Source: Ciborinia camelliae
Taxonomy: Eukaryota > Ascomycota > Leotiomycetes > Helotiales > Sclerotiniaceae
Reading direction: 5' to 3'
DNA length: 64,000 nt
Assembly: GCA_025890175.1 (NCBI GenBank)
Contig: JANPYM010000002.1
Location: forward strand, 1,564,091-1,628,090
Below the pieces are notes generated by a model. The model had not been told where the DNA came from. It saw nothing but the letters and a program-made list of their open reading frames with translations, and ran no database searches. Position numbers and translations under genes: made by a program. Positions 43,154 through 56,418 of this stretch are shown piece by piece; the first letter of the stretch is position 1; each line of letters starts with the position of its first letter.

Positions 43154-45905
43154 TCTTCGGTGGCTTTGATGTAAGCTTCCAATGGGCAAAATTCTATTTC
43201 TTTTGAATTGTGCTACTCTCGGTTTCTATGGGGATTAGGTTCAGGATGGGACGTTGTGTTTAAAGTCAAGGAGTTGGCATGGAAAATGCCTCGGCACGGC
43301 ACAATAAGGGAAAGCTTTTGAGTATCAATGGAGTATAATATATGGAATGTCGGGATGACGAGGTTTTTACAACATGGTATTGAGCTTATAAAGTGGTATT
43401 TGGATGGGATCACAGTCACTGATGATGAACGATGGATACTTGGACTGGAAAACAATGGGCTGCGTGATCGGATACGGCTAAATATAGTAGGGATATATTA
43501 TCGACTTTAGCTATACCATAGCTATTATCAATATCCCTCTCATTCTATCGGACATAGGAAACCGGACTTAAGCTGGACTCGAGTATTGGCGTTGAGAGAT
43601 TGCTGCAGTAGTGAATGGTCCTTGATGAACAGTGGGTAGGTGGAGGCTTTTGAGTGGGAGAGATCGAGGTGTGGATTATATGGGAGGAGACTGAGTTTCC
43701 ATCCTGTGTATCTTTTGGGAAGAAGTGTGTTTTATCGTTCGGAGATATGCGATGTGGATATTAGCGCTGTGATATTGTGTAATGAAATTGATGAGGTGGA
43801 ATATGATATTCGTCTTAATTTCAGAATATTTGAGAAGTGTATGGGCATCTTTCCGTTTGCATAGGTTCAGTGATTGAGTTTGACTCAGTCTTCCGTATGA
43901 TTTTATCAAAGAATACTTGGTTATATATTTACTGGCCTCAAAATGTTTGGATCAAACGGAATGTTCAAAAAATAATAATGCCACATTAGCCAAACTACAC
44001 CCTAACCTACTTGACACTTCCATCTCAACCCTCTCACAATCCCCTGAAAAACCCCCCCCTCCCAACTGCTTCATCCCATCCTCCCCCACACCCGTCCCAT
44101 CACAGTCACCCCATTCCATCCCCTGGCTATATCCAATCTATGCACCATAGCAATAGCCATCGACCCCTCAAAATTCTCCCTTTATCGCCTTTTCATTTAT
44201 TTTGAAATGGGATGATACACTCATTATTCATTAGTCTTGGAAGACTCCTCCGACTGCCCACACAAATTAAAACGCACCGATCCACAACAACGTTGGTGTA
44301 TATCATCTCACTTTCCAATCCAGACTTCTCACAAAGGTATTTTGGTTCTTAACATGCAGTCATTCTAGGTAATCAAAGCTGACCTCATTTGAAATGACAA
44401 CTTTACACGGCTCCGAGGCTGGTGAGATGAGGTCAGTTTGGTAATAGCTATTCTGGGAAAAGATCTACTTCGAAGCGAATCTTCGGAATTTCTGCATAAT
44501 TGCTCCCAGGCTGAGCCACGAATGGTAAATATCCGAGAAAACAATGCAGAGGGATCGACTTGCAAACATGGCCGTGGATGGAAGGTTGGACCCCACTTCG
44601 ACCTTGAGACAAGCTTTGTGGTCAAGCTTTGTGAATAATAAGCGAGGGAGAGTGGTGGTACCCTGCTGGCCAAGCCAGATTCTATCCATACTCCCCTTTG
44701 TGTAAGCGAGCCTATGCATGTGGACTTCTGTCTCCTTTTGAGCAAAGATTAGCATGACAAGAACAATTTATTTGCGACACCTCCTTTAAGATGGGGGCAT
44801 ATGTTGGGATGCAATCGAATAGAGTACTACGTGCTTGATGAGATTCAAATCCCAATTTAGATAACGAACTTTAGCCTTGCGAGGTATCAGGTGTACCGTG
44901 TACGTAAATGTAGATGATGCTCAAAAATTGTCTGATACCGCAAGCGATCGATGAGTTCATAGAAATATCATGAGGGTGGCACAAAGGGGAAAAGTGTTTT
45001 CTTTCTTTAGTTTTGAGGGTCTGGGAAGACAGCACCCGGTAGATTGAACTCCCAAACCCTAAAACACACGTATTACCTGTATCTTTCCCTCTCCAATCTT
45101 ATTTTAATATATCCCCCTCGCCTGTAACCCAGTGACATGGGGTGTGCGCAGAAAATGGCTGCTCCTTGTAAGTTACACAAAATAACAATATTTAGAGGGT
45201 GTCAAATCTAATCCATTAATTCTAGCATCTTTGATGAAAGATATCAGCTACGAATGGACCACATTAGAGAAGGATTATTTCAATAGGTTGATTTGCCGGT
45301 GTATGATGTGAAAAGGCCTTTTGTCTGCAGTAATATAGCATGATGAAGCGAACTTTCCCATTACCTCAACGCTCTCGGCCCATTTTCTTTTCGGTAGATC
45401 GAACTGGAATATCAGTAACTGCATCGAAGCAACTGATAAGAGAACGCGTTCAAACTGTTCCAAAAGTTGGAATTCTCTCGCCGTAACTAGTATCTTTCGT
45501 GAATGATAATGTATCAAACGTACCAATAGAAGGTGTTCTGTGGTATTGACCTGCCAAAAAAGGATGTCGCCCCACAAAAATGCCCCCCTGAAAGTCCAGC
45601 CGCTCGAATGTAAGCTTCGATCTTCAACATGCATATGCTAGAATAATTTGATATTCATTTTAAAATGGGACTCTACGGAGTACGGATCACGGAGTAGGTA
45701 AGATTACATTCTAATCAGTGCACTGTCTAGCCTTCCTTGTTCTTCCCTACGCGTACAATTTCTCTCGGATCCAAGTAGCCAACTGTTGGTTCGATAGCTG
45801 AGGCATCACCCAGGAAACTACAGATAAATGAATCTTTGGTTGCATTAATTCTTCCACTTCACAACTACCCCATTGGACTATTGCTCGGGGAATGCTTTTC
45901 AATCA
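43154..45905. other. Intergenic region between the two exporters
   Basis: About 2.75 kb, including the MFS 3' untranslated region and the ABC transporter promoter. A minus-strand open frame at 45275-45634 is described separately. Nothing else looks like a gene. Confidence 0.55.
45275..45634 (-). CDS. Doubtful small gene or gene fragment
   Basis: An ATG-started frame of 119 codons reading away from the ABC transporter. The composition is protein-like, with alternating hydrophobic strands (LWGDILFWQVNTTEHLLLVR; MQLLIFQFDLPKRKWAESVE). The last part faintly resembles beta-strand repeats of F-box-associated domains (FDL..KW..), but no F-box is present. It could be a degenerate fragment of a longer gene, part of a spliced gene, or chance. 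Not supported by any neighbour. Confidence 0.22.
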   Translation of the reverse strand: MHVEDRSLHSSGWTFRGAFLWGDILFWQVNTTEHLLLVRLIHYHSRKILVTAREFQLLEQFERVLLSVASMQLLIFQFDLPKRKWAESVEVMGKFASSCYITADKRPFHIIHRQINLLK

Positions 45906-48900
45906 ATGATGAATGCCTCTAGTATTTGTGTTCAAAATGCGGATGATTTCTTTGGTCCTCAGGTCGAGCCATGCCAGAGACCATTCGATTTCACACTACT
46001 ATTTGAGCAAAGCATTCTCACTGTCGGCCCTTCCACATTATTTATCCTACTGCTTTCTCTCCGAATACCCCAGCTATATCGTGAAAATAGGAAAACACTA
46101 CCAAATTTACTTTGGAGTTTCAAATTAGTGATTAATTTTTCCCTAGACATCGCTCATCAGCGCTAACAAACGTGTAGATTGCAATATCAGTATTTTTATG
46201 TCTTCAAATCGCCATTCTAGCGTTATGGGTAGTCTCCAACGGTCAAAAGACACGCGTATCTGTGCCTGCAGCAGCGTTCTCAGTAATCTCTACCATTGGC
46301 CTCGCAGCACTATCGAACTTGGAGAATAATCGATCTACACGCCCTTCGCTACTGATTTGCACTTACCTCCTCGTGTCTACGCTCCTGGATGTTGCTCAAA
46401 TGAGGACACTTTGGTTGCAGCATGGAAGCACGGCATTGTCGGCATTGTTCACGTGTAGCGTGCTGGTCAAGACAATTCTCCTGTGGCTCGAAGCATTCGA
46501 GAAGAGGTCTTTTCTCAAGGTGCCTTACAACAAGTATCCCCCCGAAGCATTGGCAGGAATCATAAACACCAGTTTATTCTGGTGGCTAAATGCACTAATC
46601 CAGAAGGGTCACAAAAGCGTACTCAGCCTCGGTGATCTATTTGACACAGATAAAGCCTTGTCATCTTCCTCCCTGGAGGTAAAGATGCAAAAGGCATGGC
46701 GAAGTCAATCCCCGAATGGAAAATATTCTCTCCTCCTGACCATTCTCACGTGTTTTAAAGGTCCTCTGCTTACTCTCATATTTCCACGTATCTGCCTGAT
46801 TGGGTTCAAGTTCTCCCAACCCTTGCTTATAAATAGAGCCATCTCGTTGATTGACGCTGCTGAGACGCCGGTAAACAAAGACATTGGCTATGCATTGATC
46901 GGTGCAACAGCGTTTATATATCTTGGTCTCGCAATTAGCACCGCCCAATATCGACACCAAATATTTCGAGTCATCACCATGATTCGGGGGGGACTGGTTT
47001 GCATCATTTATGATGTAACACTGACCCTTGATGCAAACTCCACGGGCGATTCTGCTGCAGTCACACTGATGAGTACAGACATAGAACGCATTGGGACTGG
47101 ATTCAGTACCGTTGATAGCTTGTGGGCTGGTCCAATTGAAGCTGGGATTGCGGTATATCTATTGCAGCGGGAACTAGGCCTAGCTTGCATCGCTCCCGTC
47201 ATCGTTTCACTTGGTGAGTCAATGTTGAAAATACATACATCACTACCTACTAATATCTGTAGCATGCACTGTTGGTGCATTTTCCATTATGAAATGGGCG
47301 AAAAATACCCAGAAAGAATGGGTTGAGGCAGTTCAAAAACGCGTTGCAATCACATCCTCAGCACTTAAATCAATAAGGGGTATCAAGATGCAGGGGCTTA
47401 CAGCACGCTTATCTGAAGACTTGCAGGAACTTCGTGTTCAGGAACTCGAGTATGCGAAGCCGTTTCGCAGAAATATCATTGCCACAGCGGTAACATCCAA
47501 TATCACTACCCTTTGCGGACCAGCCGTGACGTTCATCGTGTATATCCTCATTCAAAGGACCAAGGACTCGGCAACCCTCAATATCAGCCAGGCCTTCACC
47601 AGTCTGTCTTTGATTTCTTTATTAAGTACACCTGTCTCGGAAATGGTTCAAACTATTCCTACGTAAGTCTTCTTCGTTGATGTTCAGGAATGCCACTAAC
47701 TCGGATGAAAGATTTGCTGCCGCGATGGGATGTATGGAAAGAATCCAGACATATATCCGGACAAAAGACCGCAATGACCCTAGATTTAACAGCTCAGATC
47801 CTGAGCCCAATTCGATATCTGAGATGTCTCAAAAAAATGCCAATATTAATCCGCGCGAGATTGAGTTGAAAACAGTCGACCCAATCAAGCCTGCCAGTTT
47901 GGTCCATGCTCGTGATGAAAGTATCGTCACTATTAAGGATGCATCATTTGTGTTTGGTGAAGGTACGCCAGTTCTCAAAGACATCAATCTTGAAGTTCCT
48001 CGTGGTACCTTCACAATGGTTATAGGTGCTATAGGAAGTGGAAAGTCATGTCTCTTGAAGGCCATGCTTGGAGAGCTACCCAGTAGTAAAGGATTTGTAT
48101 TTGCAAAATCTTCGAGCATTGCTTTTTGTTCCCAGACGCCGTGGTTACCCAATACCAGCCTACAGGAACTCGTTCTTGGGGGATCGATTTATGACGAGAC
48201 TTGGTATAATGCGGTTCTCGACGCCTGTATGCTTCAGCGTGACATTGCAGCTTTGTCGGATCGAGAGAAAACGGTGATCGGCAGTGATGGGGCTGCTCTC
48301 AGTGGTGGGCAGAAGCAAAGATTAGTGAGTGAAGCTACTATTCGTTTGAAGGATATTGAAGTATCTCCTGGATGAAGGCTAATGGTGGTTAGGCTTTGGC
48401 ACGTGCTCTGTATTCCAGAAAGGACCTGCTTTTAATCGATGATGTGTTCAGTGGACTGGACGCTAAGACGAACCAGGCCGTGTTTCGCAATGTTTTCGGG
48501 AGGGCGGGTCTTTGCAAGTTGCACAACATAACTGTTGTTCTTTCTACACACGCCGGTAAGGACGGGTCCATAATTATATGCTCTTTGAAGCTACCCGAAT
48601 AAGATGGCAAGCGAACTCAGCTGACGATGCCTAGTTGAACATCTGCAATCCGCCGATAATATCATTATCCTCTCTAACAGCGGTACCATTTTGGAGCAGG
48701 GAAAATTCGCAAAGCTACGAGAAAACGAAGATGGCTATATCAAAGACTTAATTTTTCATGAGGGCTCAGACGAGGATTCATACGAAGAGACAGACGAGAC
48801 ACCTTCTGTTAAAAAGCCACCTACCATACCGGAACCACTTGAATCCAATGACATCAACCGTCAAGATGGCGATGCCAGTGTTTACTTTTATTTTGCAAAG

Positions 48901-50775
48901 TCTGTAGGCTGGATCTATTTCTCCCTGTTTATCGGTACAGTGGTTTTGTATACTTTCTCTAGCGAATTCCAAGCTGTTTTGCTGGAGTTATGGTCAAAAT
49001 CAGAAACTAGCCACTCGGGAGTTCATACTAACATGTACATGGGGCTATATGTAATGCTATCGGCGTTGGCCTTGTGCGGAATTGGTGGATTACTATGCGT
49101 CACACTGCTCTTTGCAGGTCCATATGCTTCTATCAATCTCCACCGCGCGCTCTTACATACTGTAATGACTGCGCCTTATTCGTGGTTTACAGGAACTGAT
49201 AGCGGAGTAACGCTGAATAGGTAGGTAACTTGACTATTTAATACTGGCTAATATCTGCTGACCCACTTCAGATTCAGTCAAGATATGAGCTTGATCGACA
49301 TGGAGCTTTTGATCGGTATCGTCGACACGTTCACAGGCTCGTTCATGGCAATTGCTCAAGCAATACTCATTGCCATTGGTGCCAAGTACGTAGGGGTTAT
49401 TCTTCCATTGATTATTGGAACCCTGTACATTCTGCAGAAACTTTACCTGAAGACATCGAGGCAACTTCGGCTGCTAGATCTAGAATCTAAATCACCACTC
49501 TACTCACACTTCACGGAGACGCTCAGCGGACTGGAGACAATTCGTGCATTTGGCTGGCAAGCTCAATCGGCCGAGAAAAACCGAAAGCTTCTAGACACCT
49601 CCCAAAAACCTTATTACCTTCTCTACTGCATACAAAGATGGCTTAATCTCGTTTTAGATCTCATCATCGCCGGAATTGCTGCAATACTTATGACATTTGC
49701 AACGCAGATGCGTGGGACTACCAGTGCAGGCACACTTGGCGTTGCTCTTGTCAATATCCTACAATTCAACTCCAGATTGAGCTTTCTTATTAGAAAGTGG
49801 ACCCAACTAGAAACTTCTATTGGCGCGGTAGCCAGGGTAAAAAGTTTCGAAGCAAATACTTTATCGGAAAACGGGCCTTTTGAGGTTAACCTACCGCCAC
49901 CAGAATGGCCTACCAGAGCTAAAATTGAATTCAGAGCAGTGACTGCAACTTATGGGTATGTGTCCAACTAGAGAACTTTGACGAAATGTGCTAACTATAT
50001 CGAAAGTATTGATGAACCTGCTGTGCAGAGTATGTCATTTTCCATCGAGGGAGGAACAAAGATGGGTATCGTTGGTAGGACTGGGTCGTGAGTTGAACCT
50101 AAACCCCTGCTCAACGCCCAAGGAGCTAACACATCTCCCAATAGCGGAAAATCGTCTCTTATATTAACACTCTTCCGAATGCTTGAGCTTACAACAGGAG
50201 ACATCTTCATCGATAACATCCCCATTTCCACTCTTCGCCGCGAATCCGTACGCTGCTCCTTCATCACAATTCCCCAAGAGCCCTACTTTCTCTCTGGCAC
50301 TGTCGGCTTCAACGCCGATCCATTCCACTCTTTAGATAACCAAGCAATACAAACCGCGCTTCTTCGGGTTGGACTCTGGGACATAATATGCGACAACGGG
50401 GGTCTAGATGCGCCCATGAACGCTACCCCTCTCAGTCAAGGACAGCAGCAACTTTTCTGCATCGCAAGAGCATTGATAAGAAAAGTGTCGCTGGGAAATA
50501 AGGATCACGGAGTTCTGGTGCTAGATGAGGTGACGAGTAATGTTGATTCTGCTACCGAAGAGATCATGTTGAGGATTCTGGAAGAGGAATTTAAGGGCTG
50601 GACGGTGCTCGCCATAGCCCATAGATTGGGAACGATCAGAGGGTACGATAGAGTATTGGTGCTTGATAAGGGGAGGGTTGCGGAGGATGGAACGCCGGAT
50701 GATTTGATCCGAAAAGACGGGGGACTGTTCAAGGAATTGTGGGAGAATGGGTTTGGAAAAGAGAATGGTGTATAA
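45906..50775 (+). CDS. ABCC-type (MRP-like) full ABC exporter, nine exons
   Basis: Exons 45906-46127, 46178-47213, 47263-47662, 47712-48324, 48393-48555, 48635-49220, 49272-49955, 50007-50087 and 50145-50775 close in frame to 1471 residues, the usual ABCC length. Order: N-terminal TMD0-like segments, TMD1, NBD1, linker, TMD2, NBD2. NBD1 has Walker A GAIGSGKS (from residue 658), signature LSGGQKQRL, Walker B LLLIDDVFSGLD and switch STHA. NBD2 has Walker A GRTGSGKSS (from about 1258), signature-like LSQGQQQL, Walker B VLVLDEVTSNVD and switch IAHRL. The catalytic Glu is present only in NBD2; NBD1 has Asp, the ABCC asymmetry. It likely exports drugs, toxins or conjugates by ATP hydrolysis at the plasma or vacuolar membrane. 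The introns are 49-79 bp; the first donor, GTGATT, is weak. The start is the first in-frame ATG, and the frame is open upstream without one. Confidence 0.9.
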
Positions 50776-53700
50776 TTTGTTAAACAGTATTGTTTTTCTT
50801 TGTTTGCCTCTTTTGTATTTTTTGTATCAAGTCGAAAGGAAATTTCTTGAATCTTTATTTAATTTCATCTTCTATATCTTTCAGAATATCCAAATAAACA
50901 CCGACAAAAGGAACAAGTAATTAAATGGCTTTTCAATTCTAAAGTATACATACTGCACGGTTATTGGGCCCAACTGTTTAAGGCTCTTTAAGACAAGAAT
51001 TTGACTTCCAAAATTTTCGCCATCAATACCTATTCTCCAACTTAATAGGATTGATGTGAACATGGCATATACTCGTAACCATGCCACGAATCCGACAGCT
51101 TGTACAGCTCAAGATGGAAACCCCGTCAATATTCTGACTGAAATAAATCAGTGGCCCAATTGGAAATCATACTAGCACACCCCATTCCCCGTTTGATATC
51201 TAACAAAATCTTGTGCCATCGTGTTATATGGACTACCATAACAGATCGGCCATTTTCACGTTAATGACTCTGCACTCAGCACCATCAAATCGATCGGTAG
51301 CCACCTTTTAATTCAAGGCGGATACAACAATCTCATTATTGACAAATAAATGATACTTTTACAGACTTAAATCCCCTCGTCCAATCCCCATGTGAAGATG
51401 AAGATGTCGCCTTGAAATATCTTATGATCCATAAATAGGTATGAAGAAGTACCTCAGTTCTTGTAAAATGACGATGTCTTATTATAAAAAGGTTTAATGA
51501 CAATAAACTTATTGGCAATACCGTTGTGGAAAATGAAGAAGGAATTCGAAGATTGATGCTGTCGATAAAAAAAGAATGTTCCTTTTCTTGATCAAAGCCT
51601 CACTTGAGGTTACCCACGGCTCTCACCGGCATATCGTCGGCTAATCCTTCCTCTTCTTTCCTTTTCTTTGTCCGTCTATTTTCCCCTTTTCTCTCACTCT
51701 TCCCGAGCCATCTCTCTCTCCCCTTTCTCTCTCCTGAGGCGGAGTCTGAATCTCCTCAAAGAATTCATGACGTGTACGGACACTCCGTACGTAAGGATTT
51801 GTATAAATAAATGCAAATATAAATATAAATTTTTTATTGTAGTGTATTATCTTCAACCTTTGTACATTATTTGAGAGTCGCAGCATCAACTGATTCAACG
51901 CGCGCCCTTCATATTTCTAACTCTAACCTTTCATGCGGAGATCCACTTGGCAATAATATTCAACAAAGGGACTCCCTACCAGTTTTCCCAGATGGAATTG
52001 CCGCAGCCGAGCCATCTACCCATTCCTCCATGATCCATCACGACAATCAGGCCCCCAGCCTATAGTAGCATAGTAGTATAGCGAGACCCCGTGTTCAGAC
52101 TTCAGTGACTCCACTCAAGTTCCCAGGGCCAGTTTCTAACCCTTCAAAGCTTCCTTCCTATCGTTCTAGACCCTTGATATGTTGGTTCGTGCCAAACTTC
52201 GTGGATCCGGAATGGAAGAATGAAATGAATAAAATGATGTCCACGTAGTATCCTTAACGCTGGATGGGGTAAACGGAGACATACTTTCTGATAGTTTCCA
52301 CAACGACCGGTGTAGGCGTGTAAAAGTTACGCCGTTACGACAATTTGGAATTCTGCAAAAGGAACGGTGAACGGTGAATGAGATGGTGTCGGTGTCGGTG
52401 AGCACAAAATGATGCAGCGCATTAGAATTTAGGACTATACGGACGGATGGATACCTCATATCAAACCGAGAGAAAACGAATGAGAAAGAGTTGATCTGCA
52501 TAATATTATCTTGCAGAGATAATTTTCATTTCCTACTTTCATGGAAAAATCGCCACGACATTTTTAATCCTGATTATGAAATTCATCAATCGGTATTCTG
52601 CAGGACAGTAATGCAATGGAACACGCCAATGACGATCATATTATTGCATCTACCTATAGTACTTATAGTAGCCAGGTCCATCGGTCCCTAGGTACTTTAT
52701 TACGCACAAGTACCGGTGTACTGCAATGAAGATCTAGGTATCAAATCAAATAATCCCCGAGAGTGATAAGTCGGGGAGTGATCACTGATCAGATCATCAG
52801 ACCAATGCTTTTCCTTCCCCCTTTCCGCCAAGGCCAAGCTTTACGATCAAACATCTTTTTCATCAATTCGTAATATGCGAAAGCCCCTCCAATAAGGTAA
52901 GTTATACAGTTATAAATTGTAAATCATAACAGATATGTTATACAGAAAAGATGTTTGTAAAACATTTTTTGAGGCATTTTCGTTTGTGCAAATAATGGGA
53001 GAGAAGGAGGGAAGGAAGAAACTTGGAAGGGAATTTTAATTGATTTGATTCCCCCCCTGACTTTCTGCCTTTACGGATTGATCATTGCTCGGCTAGAGAT
53101 GGACCTAAGAATTTCTTGTTCCTGGCTAAGGTATCGAGGTATGGTGAGGGGAGGAGATCTAATGCAGGTACAAACAGATTCTCCAAATTATCCAATAAGA
53201 ATGAAAAGGCCTTGCTTCTTCGTATAAAGAAACATCCATACGATCACGTACCTCCTACTAGGTACGATAAGGGCTAGGTTACCGATTATATTCTAGACTT
53301 TATCTCACCCAAGAATCTTGAGAATCTTGCTCAAATTCTTATTAATTATTCAATTTCAAATATCCCCTCTTGAGCAACCTACATATCATGCATATCACGA
53401 TCAGTGATTACCTAGTGTTTGAATCTCTGCCCTCTTTCGGAGCTGTAGCTGTATCTATCTTAACTGGATGAAAACGAAGCCACGAAGAAAGTTATCAACC
53501 GCCCCATGTCAACCCCAGAATCTGTAATCTTGACAGAGAAACCTGGAAATTCATGCGAGTCCTTGGGGGAAATCTCGTTGGTCCAACGTGGTCGTTTCAT
53601 TAATCAATTTGAGATGAACTGCCTGCCACATGCTTACAGAGAAAGTCTGGATTTCTTGACATGACATCACGATTGCTTGATTGTATCATGTGCATATGTA

Positions 53701-55150
53701 TATTTCCGAGATACAACAGTATGTGAAAATACTGGTAGATGGATATGGGATATCGTGGTCATTGGTGTGATTGTTGATTTCCTATGTAACATGTTTTATA
53801 CTTGGGTCGTTAAAATACCTCAAACGAAAATGATTCCTAGAAAAGGCAAGTGACAATTACCTGATCTTGATCTAATGGCCGATTGACTTGATTGAATTCT
53901 TCATCGCCGACCGGATAACTAGACCTTTGCTAATGCCAACTACCGACCGTAAGGTTAAGGTTCAACAAGTATCTCCACCAAACCCGTAAACCCAATTATC
54001 TTTTTGATCCTTCAGGAATGGACCTTGAATAAATATACTTCAATGCGTCAAGGCTTTTCCTTGAGTCTCACAATGGCTCAAAATCTAGTCAGCTTCATTT
54101 TCCCTTTCGTCTCTTCCTCGCCGAGCCCCTTACTATACATAACTTACCCTACCAAGAATTCTACTCAAGTCGAGAGTGAGAGAGAGGAAATCCATTTATC
54201 GAATTCCGCGTGACAATCAATGAATGAAAACAATTGAAACAATCGAATTGTCGCTTTGATGAAATTCGATAGCACGAGAACTTCCAATGTTCATGTTTGC
54301 CTAAACTAAACAGTAGTACAAGACTGTTTCAATTGAAGACATAGTACCTATCTACCATGCTCTTGTGAGTTGTGCAGTCTTACATAGTTGTACAAGAGGG
54401 CAAAACTCCCCATCAATTAGGTTTCGAGGAAAAGGAGTTCCCATTCGCATCTACCTATGGATTACCGAATACTAGATACATACTAGGTACAGTGAATCTA
54501 TACTGGTAATAGAATACGGATTATTCACTTGCAAGTACACACACGTCTCACACCATCATTCACTCACTCATCGTCATTGATACCCAACCCTTATCTTCTT
54601 TACAATTTCACTTCTCTACTTTCTCTACTCCGGATATCGTATCATATACCATATCTCACATACCGTATCTCGAAAACAATTTCGGTCTTCAAATTATATC
54701 TCCCACCTTCGAAGGAAAGCGTCGACTCAATTCAATCTCCATCCCAAGTTCCAAACCTAAAACGTACCTATCATTGATTCATATCGTATATACGGAGTAC
54801 TATGAATTCGGACGGATTCGTACATATCTAGTTAGCCCCCGGCTGTACGAGATGAACCAAATAAGTTGAAATAACCAGGCACTCTTTAACTTGTTTCAAA
54901 ATAAGTGAGTAGAAAGGACTAGAGCTGCGGGTACCCCTTACTAGTCGCTCTCGTTCCAGCCCTGCACCCTTCATCTTCCTCATCGCTGATTCGTTGAATG
55001 ATCGCTGATCCCCCTCTTCAAATCAAATAGACCTATCGGAATAATTTGGGACCTGGGTTACCCGAGTCCTATCACAATCACACGGGATTCACAATTTCAC
55101 ACCTCACCTCACCTCTCTGGTCCTCATCTGGGCAATCCAAATTATTCATC

Positions 55151-55179
55151 CAATGCTCAATGCTCAATGCTCAATGCTC
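55151..55179. repeat. CAATGCT heptanucleotide repeat
   Basis: Four tandem copies of a 7-mer (CAATGCT) followed by a partial copy. Confidence 0.88.
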
Positions 55180-55893
55180 ATCATATTATTATTTTGCCTC
55201 TCACAACGAGAGACTAAAATAAAATAAAGTGTTGTAAGCTAGTTGCCAATCTGCTAATCCTTTGCTTGACCGTCTAAGCCATCCTGGTTTATTCTTAGTC
55301 TTTTGGTTCGTTCATCTTATTTTCTTTTTTAATCTGTTGGCTTTAACATCCCATCTATCTTTCATATCCTTCATATTGTTTGCTTAAAATGAAGGAAGAC
55401 GGTATAACCAACCTATCGAATCCACGATATTTTGATATTTGACCATTTTTATTTCCTTTGATGATTTGATGCGCTATCTTCGGGCTACCCCGTACTACTC
55501 TTCCACTGACAAGAGAGTTCTTTGACGAAGAAGATAGATGTTCTTTGTCGTGAATAATGTTTTTGTGTGTTTCTATTCTGAGCAATAAAAGAAATGGGTT
55601 AAATGTAATTGTTGTTGATGGCTCTAGTTTCGTGTTCTATTATCGTTTTCTTTGGTTCTTTGGTTCTCGTTCCTGAATAACAAACTTGGGTTCCTAGGGA
55701 AATCGAAGAGAATCGTATATCCTCAAAGGAAACCATCACATTACCCCTGACTAATTTAGGATTATTTAATCCTATTCATTTCCCCCATCCATTTTCCCAA
55801 AATTTAATCATTCTTCACCAGAATATTACATTCATTCATTTTACTACCATATTCACATTATTTACATTCATTACTTTTTGAACAAAATATTCA

Positions 55894-55956
55894 TTATCCC
55901 ATATCCCATATCCCATATCCATCATATCCATATCCCATATCCCATATCCCATATCC
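55894..55956. repeat. ATATCCC heptanucleotide repeat
   Basis: About eight copies of a 7-mer (ATATCCC) with an interruption near 55918-55930, lying about 460 bp upstream of the CAP protein start. Confidence 0.85.
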
Positions 55957-56418
55957 TTATCCTTGTTAAACATCACCCACCCCAATCCTTTTTACTTTCC
56001 ACAGAGAACCCTGGACTAGACTAGGACCCAAGGTGCCCCACTTAAAATTTGATTAGTTCCGCTTCACGCAGCAAATCAACCCCAGTTCTTATCCATCCAT
56101 CCAACTATCCAACTTTACTTCATACGAAATAAAACCACCTTCTTTTCCACCACCCATTTGGATCCTTTCCTTCTTTACCTCCACCACACATTCCTTACAA
56201 TAGTACATAGTCTTTCGAGACATTTACACTCCTTCCAACGAGAAATTCTTCGAAAGAATCGATCTTCCTCAAGTCAAGAATACAGCAGTGCTGCCAATCT
56301 TTCAACGCCAATTTCATAACGGAAAGCCGATCTCCAAGTACACTCACTTTCTCGAAGAAAGCAAAGGAAATTTAACTTCAACCCACTTCAACCCACATTA
56401 ATATCAACATCAATCAAA

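Larger units (their letters stand above)
50776..56418. other. Gene-poor tract and long leader of the CAP protein gene
   Basis: About 5.6 kb without a supportable gene. The first ~300 bp should be the ABC transporter 3' end. From about 55680 the plus strand becomes A/T/C-rich and G-poor, typical of a long leader before the secreted protein at 56419. It includes 7-bp repeats at 55151-55179 and 55894-55956 and ends in CTTCAACCCA words. CCTAGG-type words occur near 52690 and 53270. No RNA gene recognised. Confidence 0.55.

Noticed and set aside
44365..44745. Minus-strand frame of 126 codons between the exporters
   Set aside because: Arg/Ser-rich with no recognisable order, no splice continuation and no family resemblance.
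41295..50775. Secondary-metabolite gene cluster
   Set aside because: Two exporters alone are not a cluster; no polyketide, peptide or terpene synthase, tailoring enzyme or pathway regulator is in the window.
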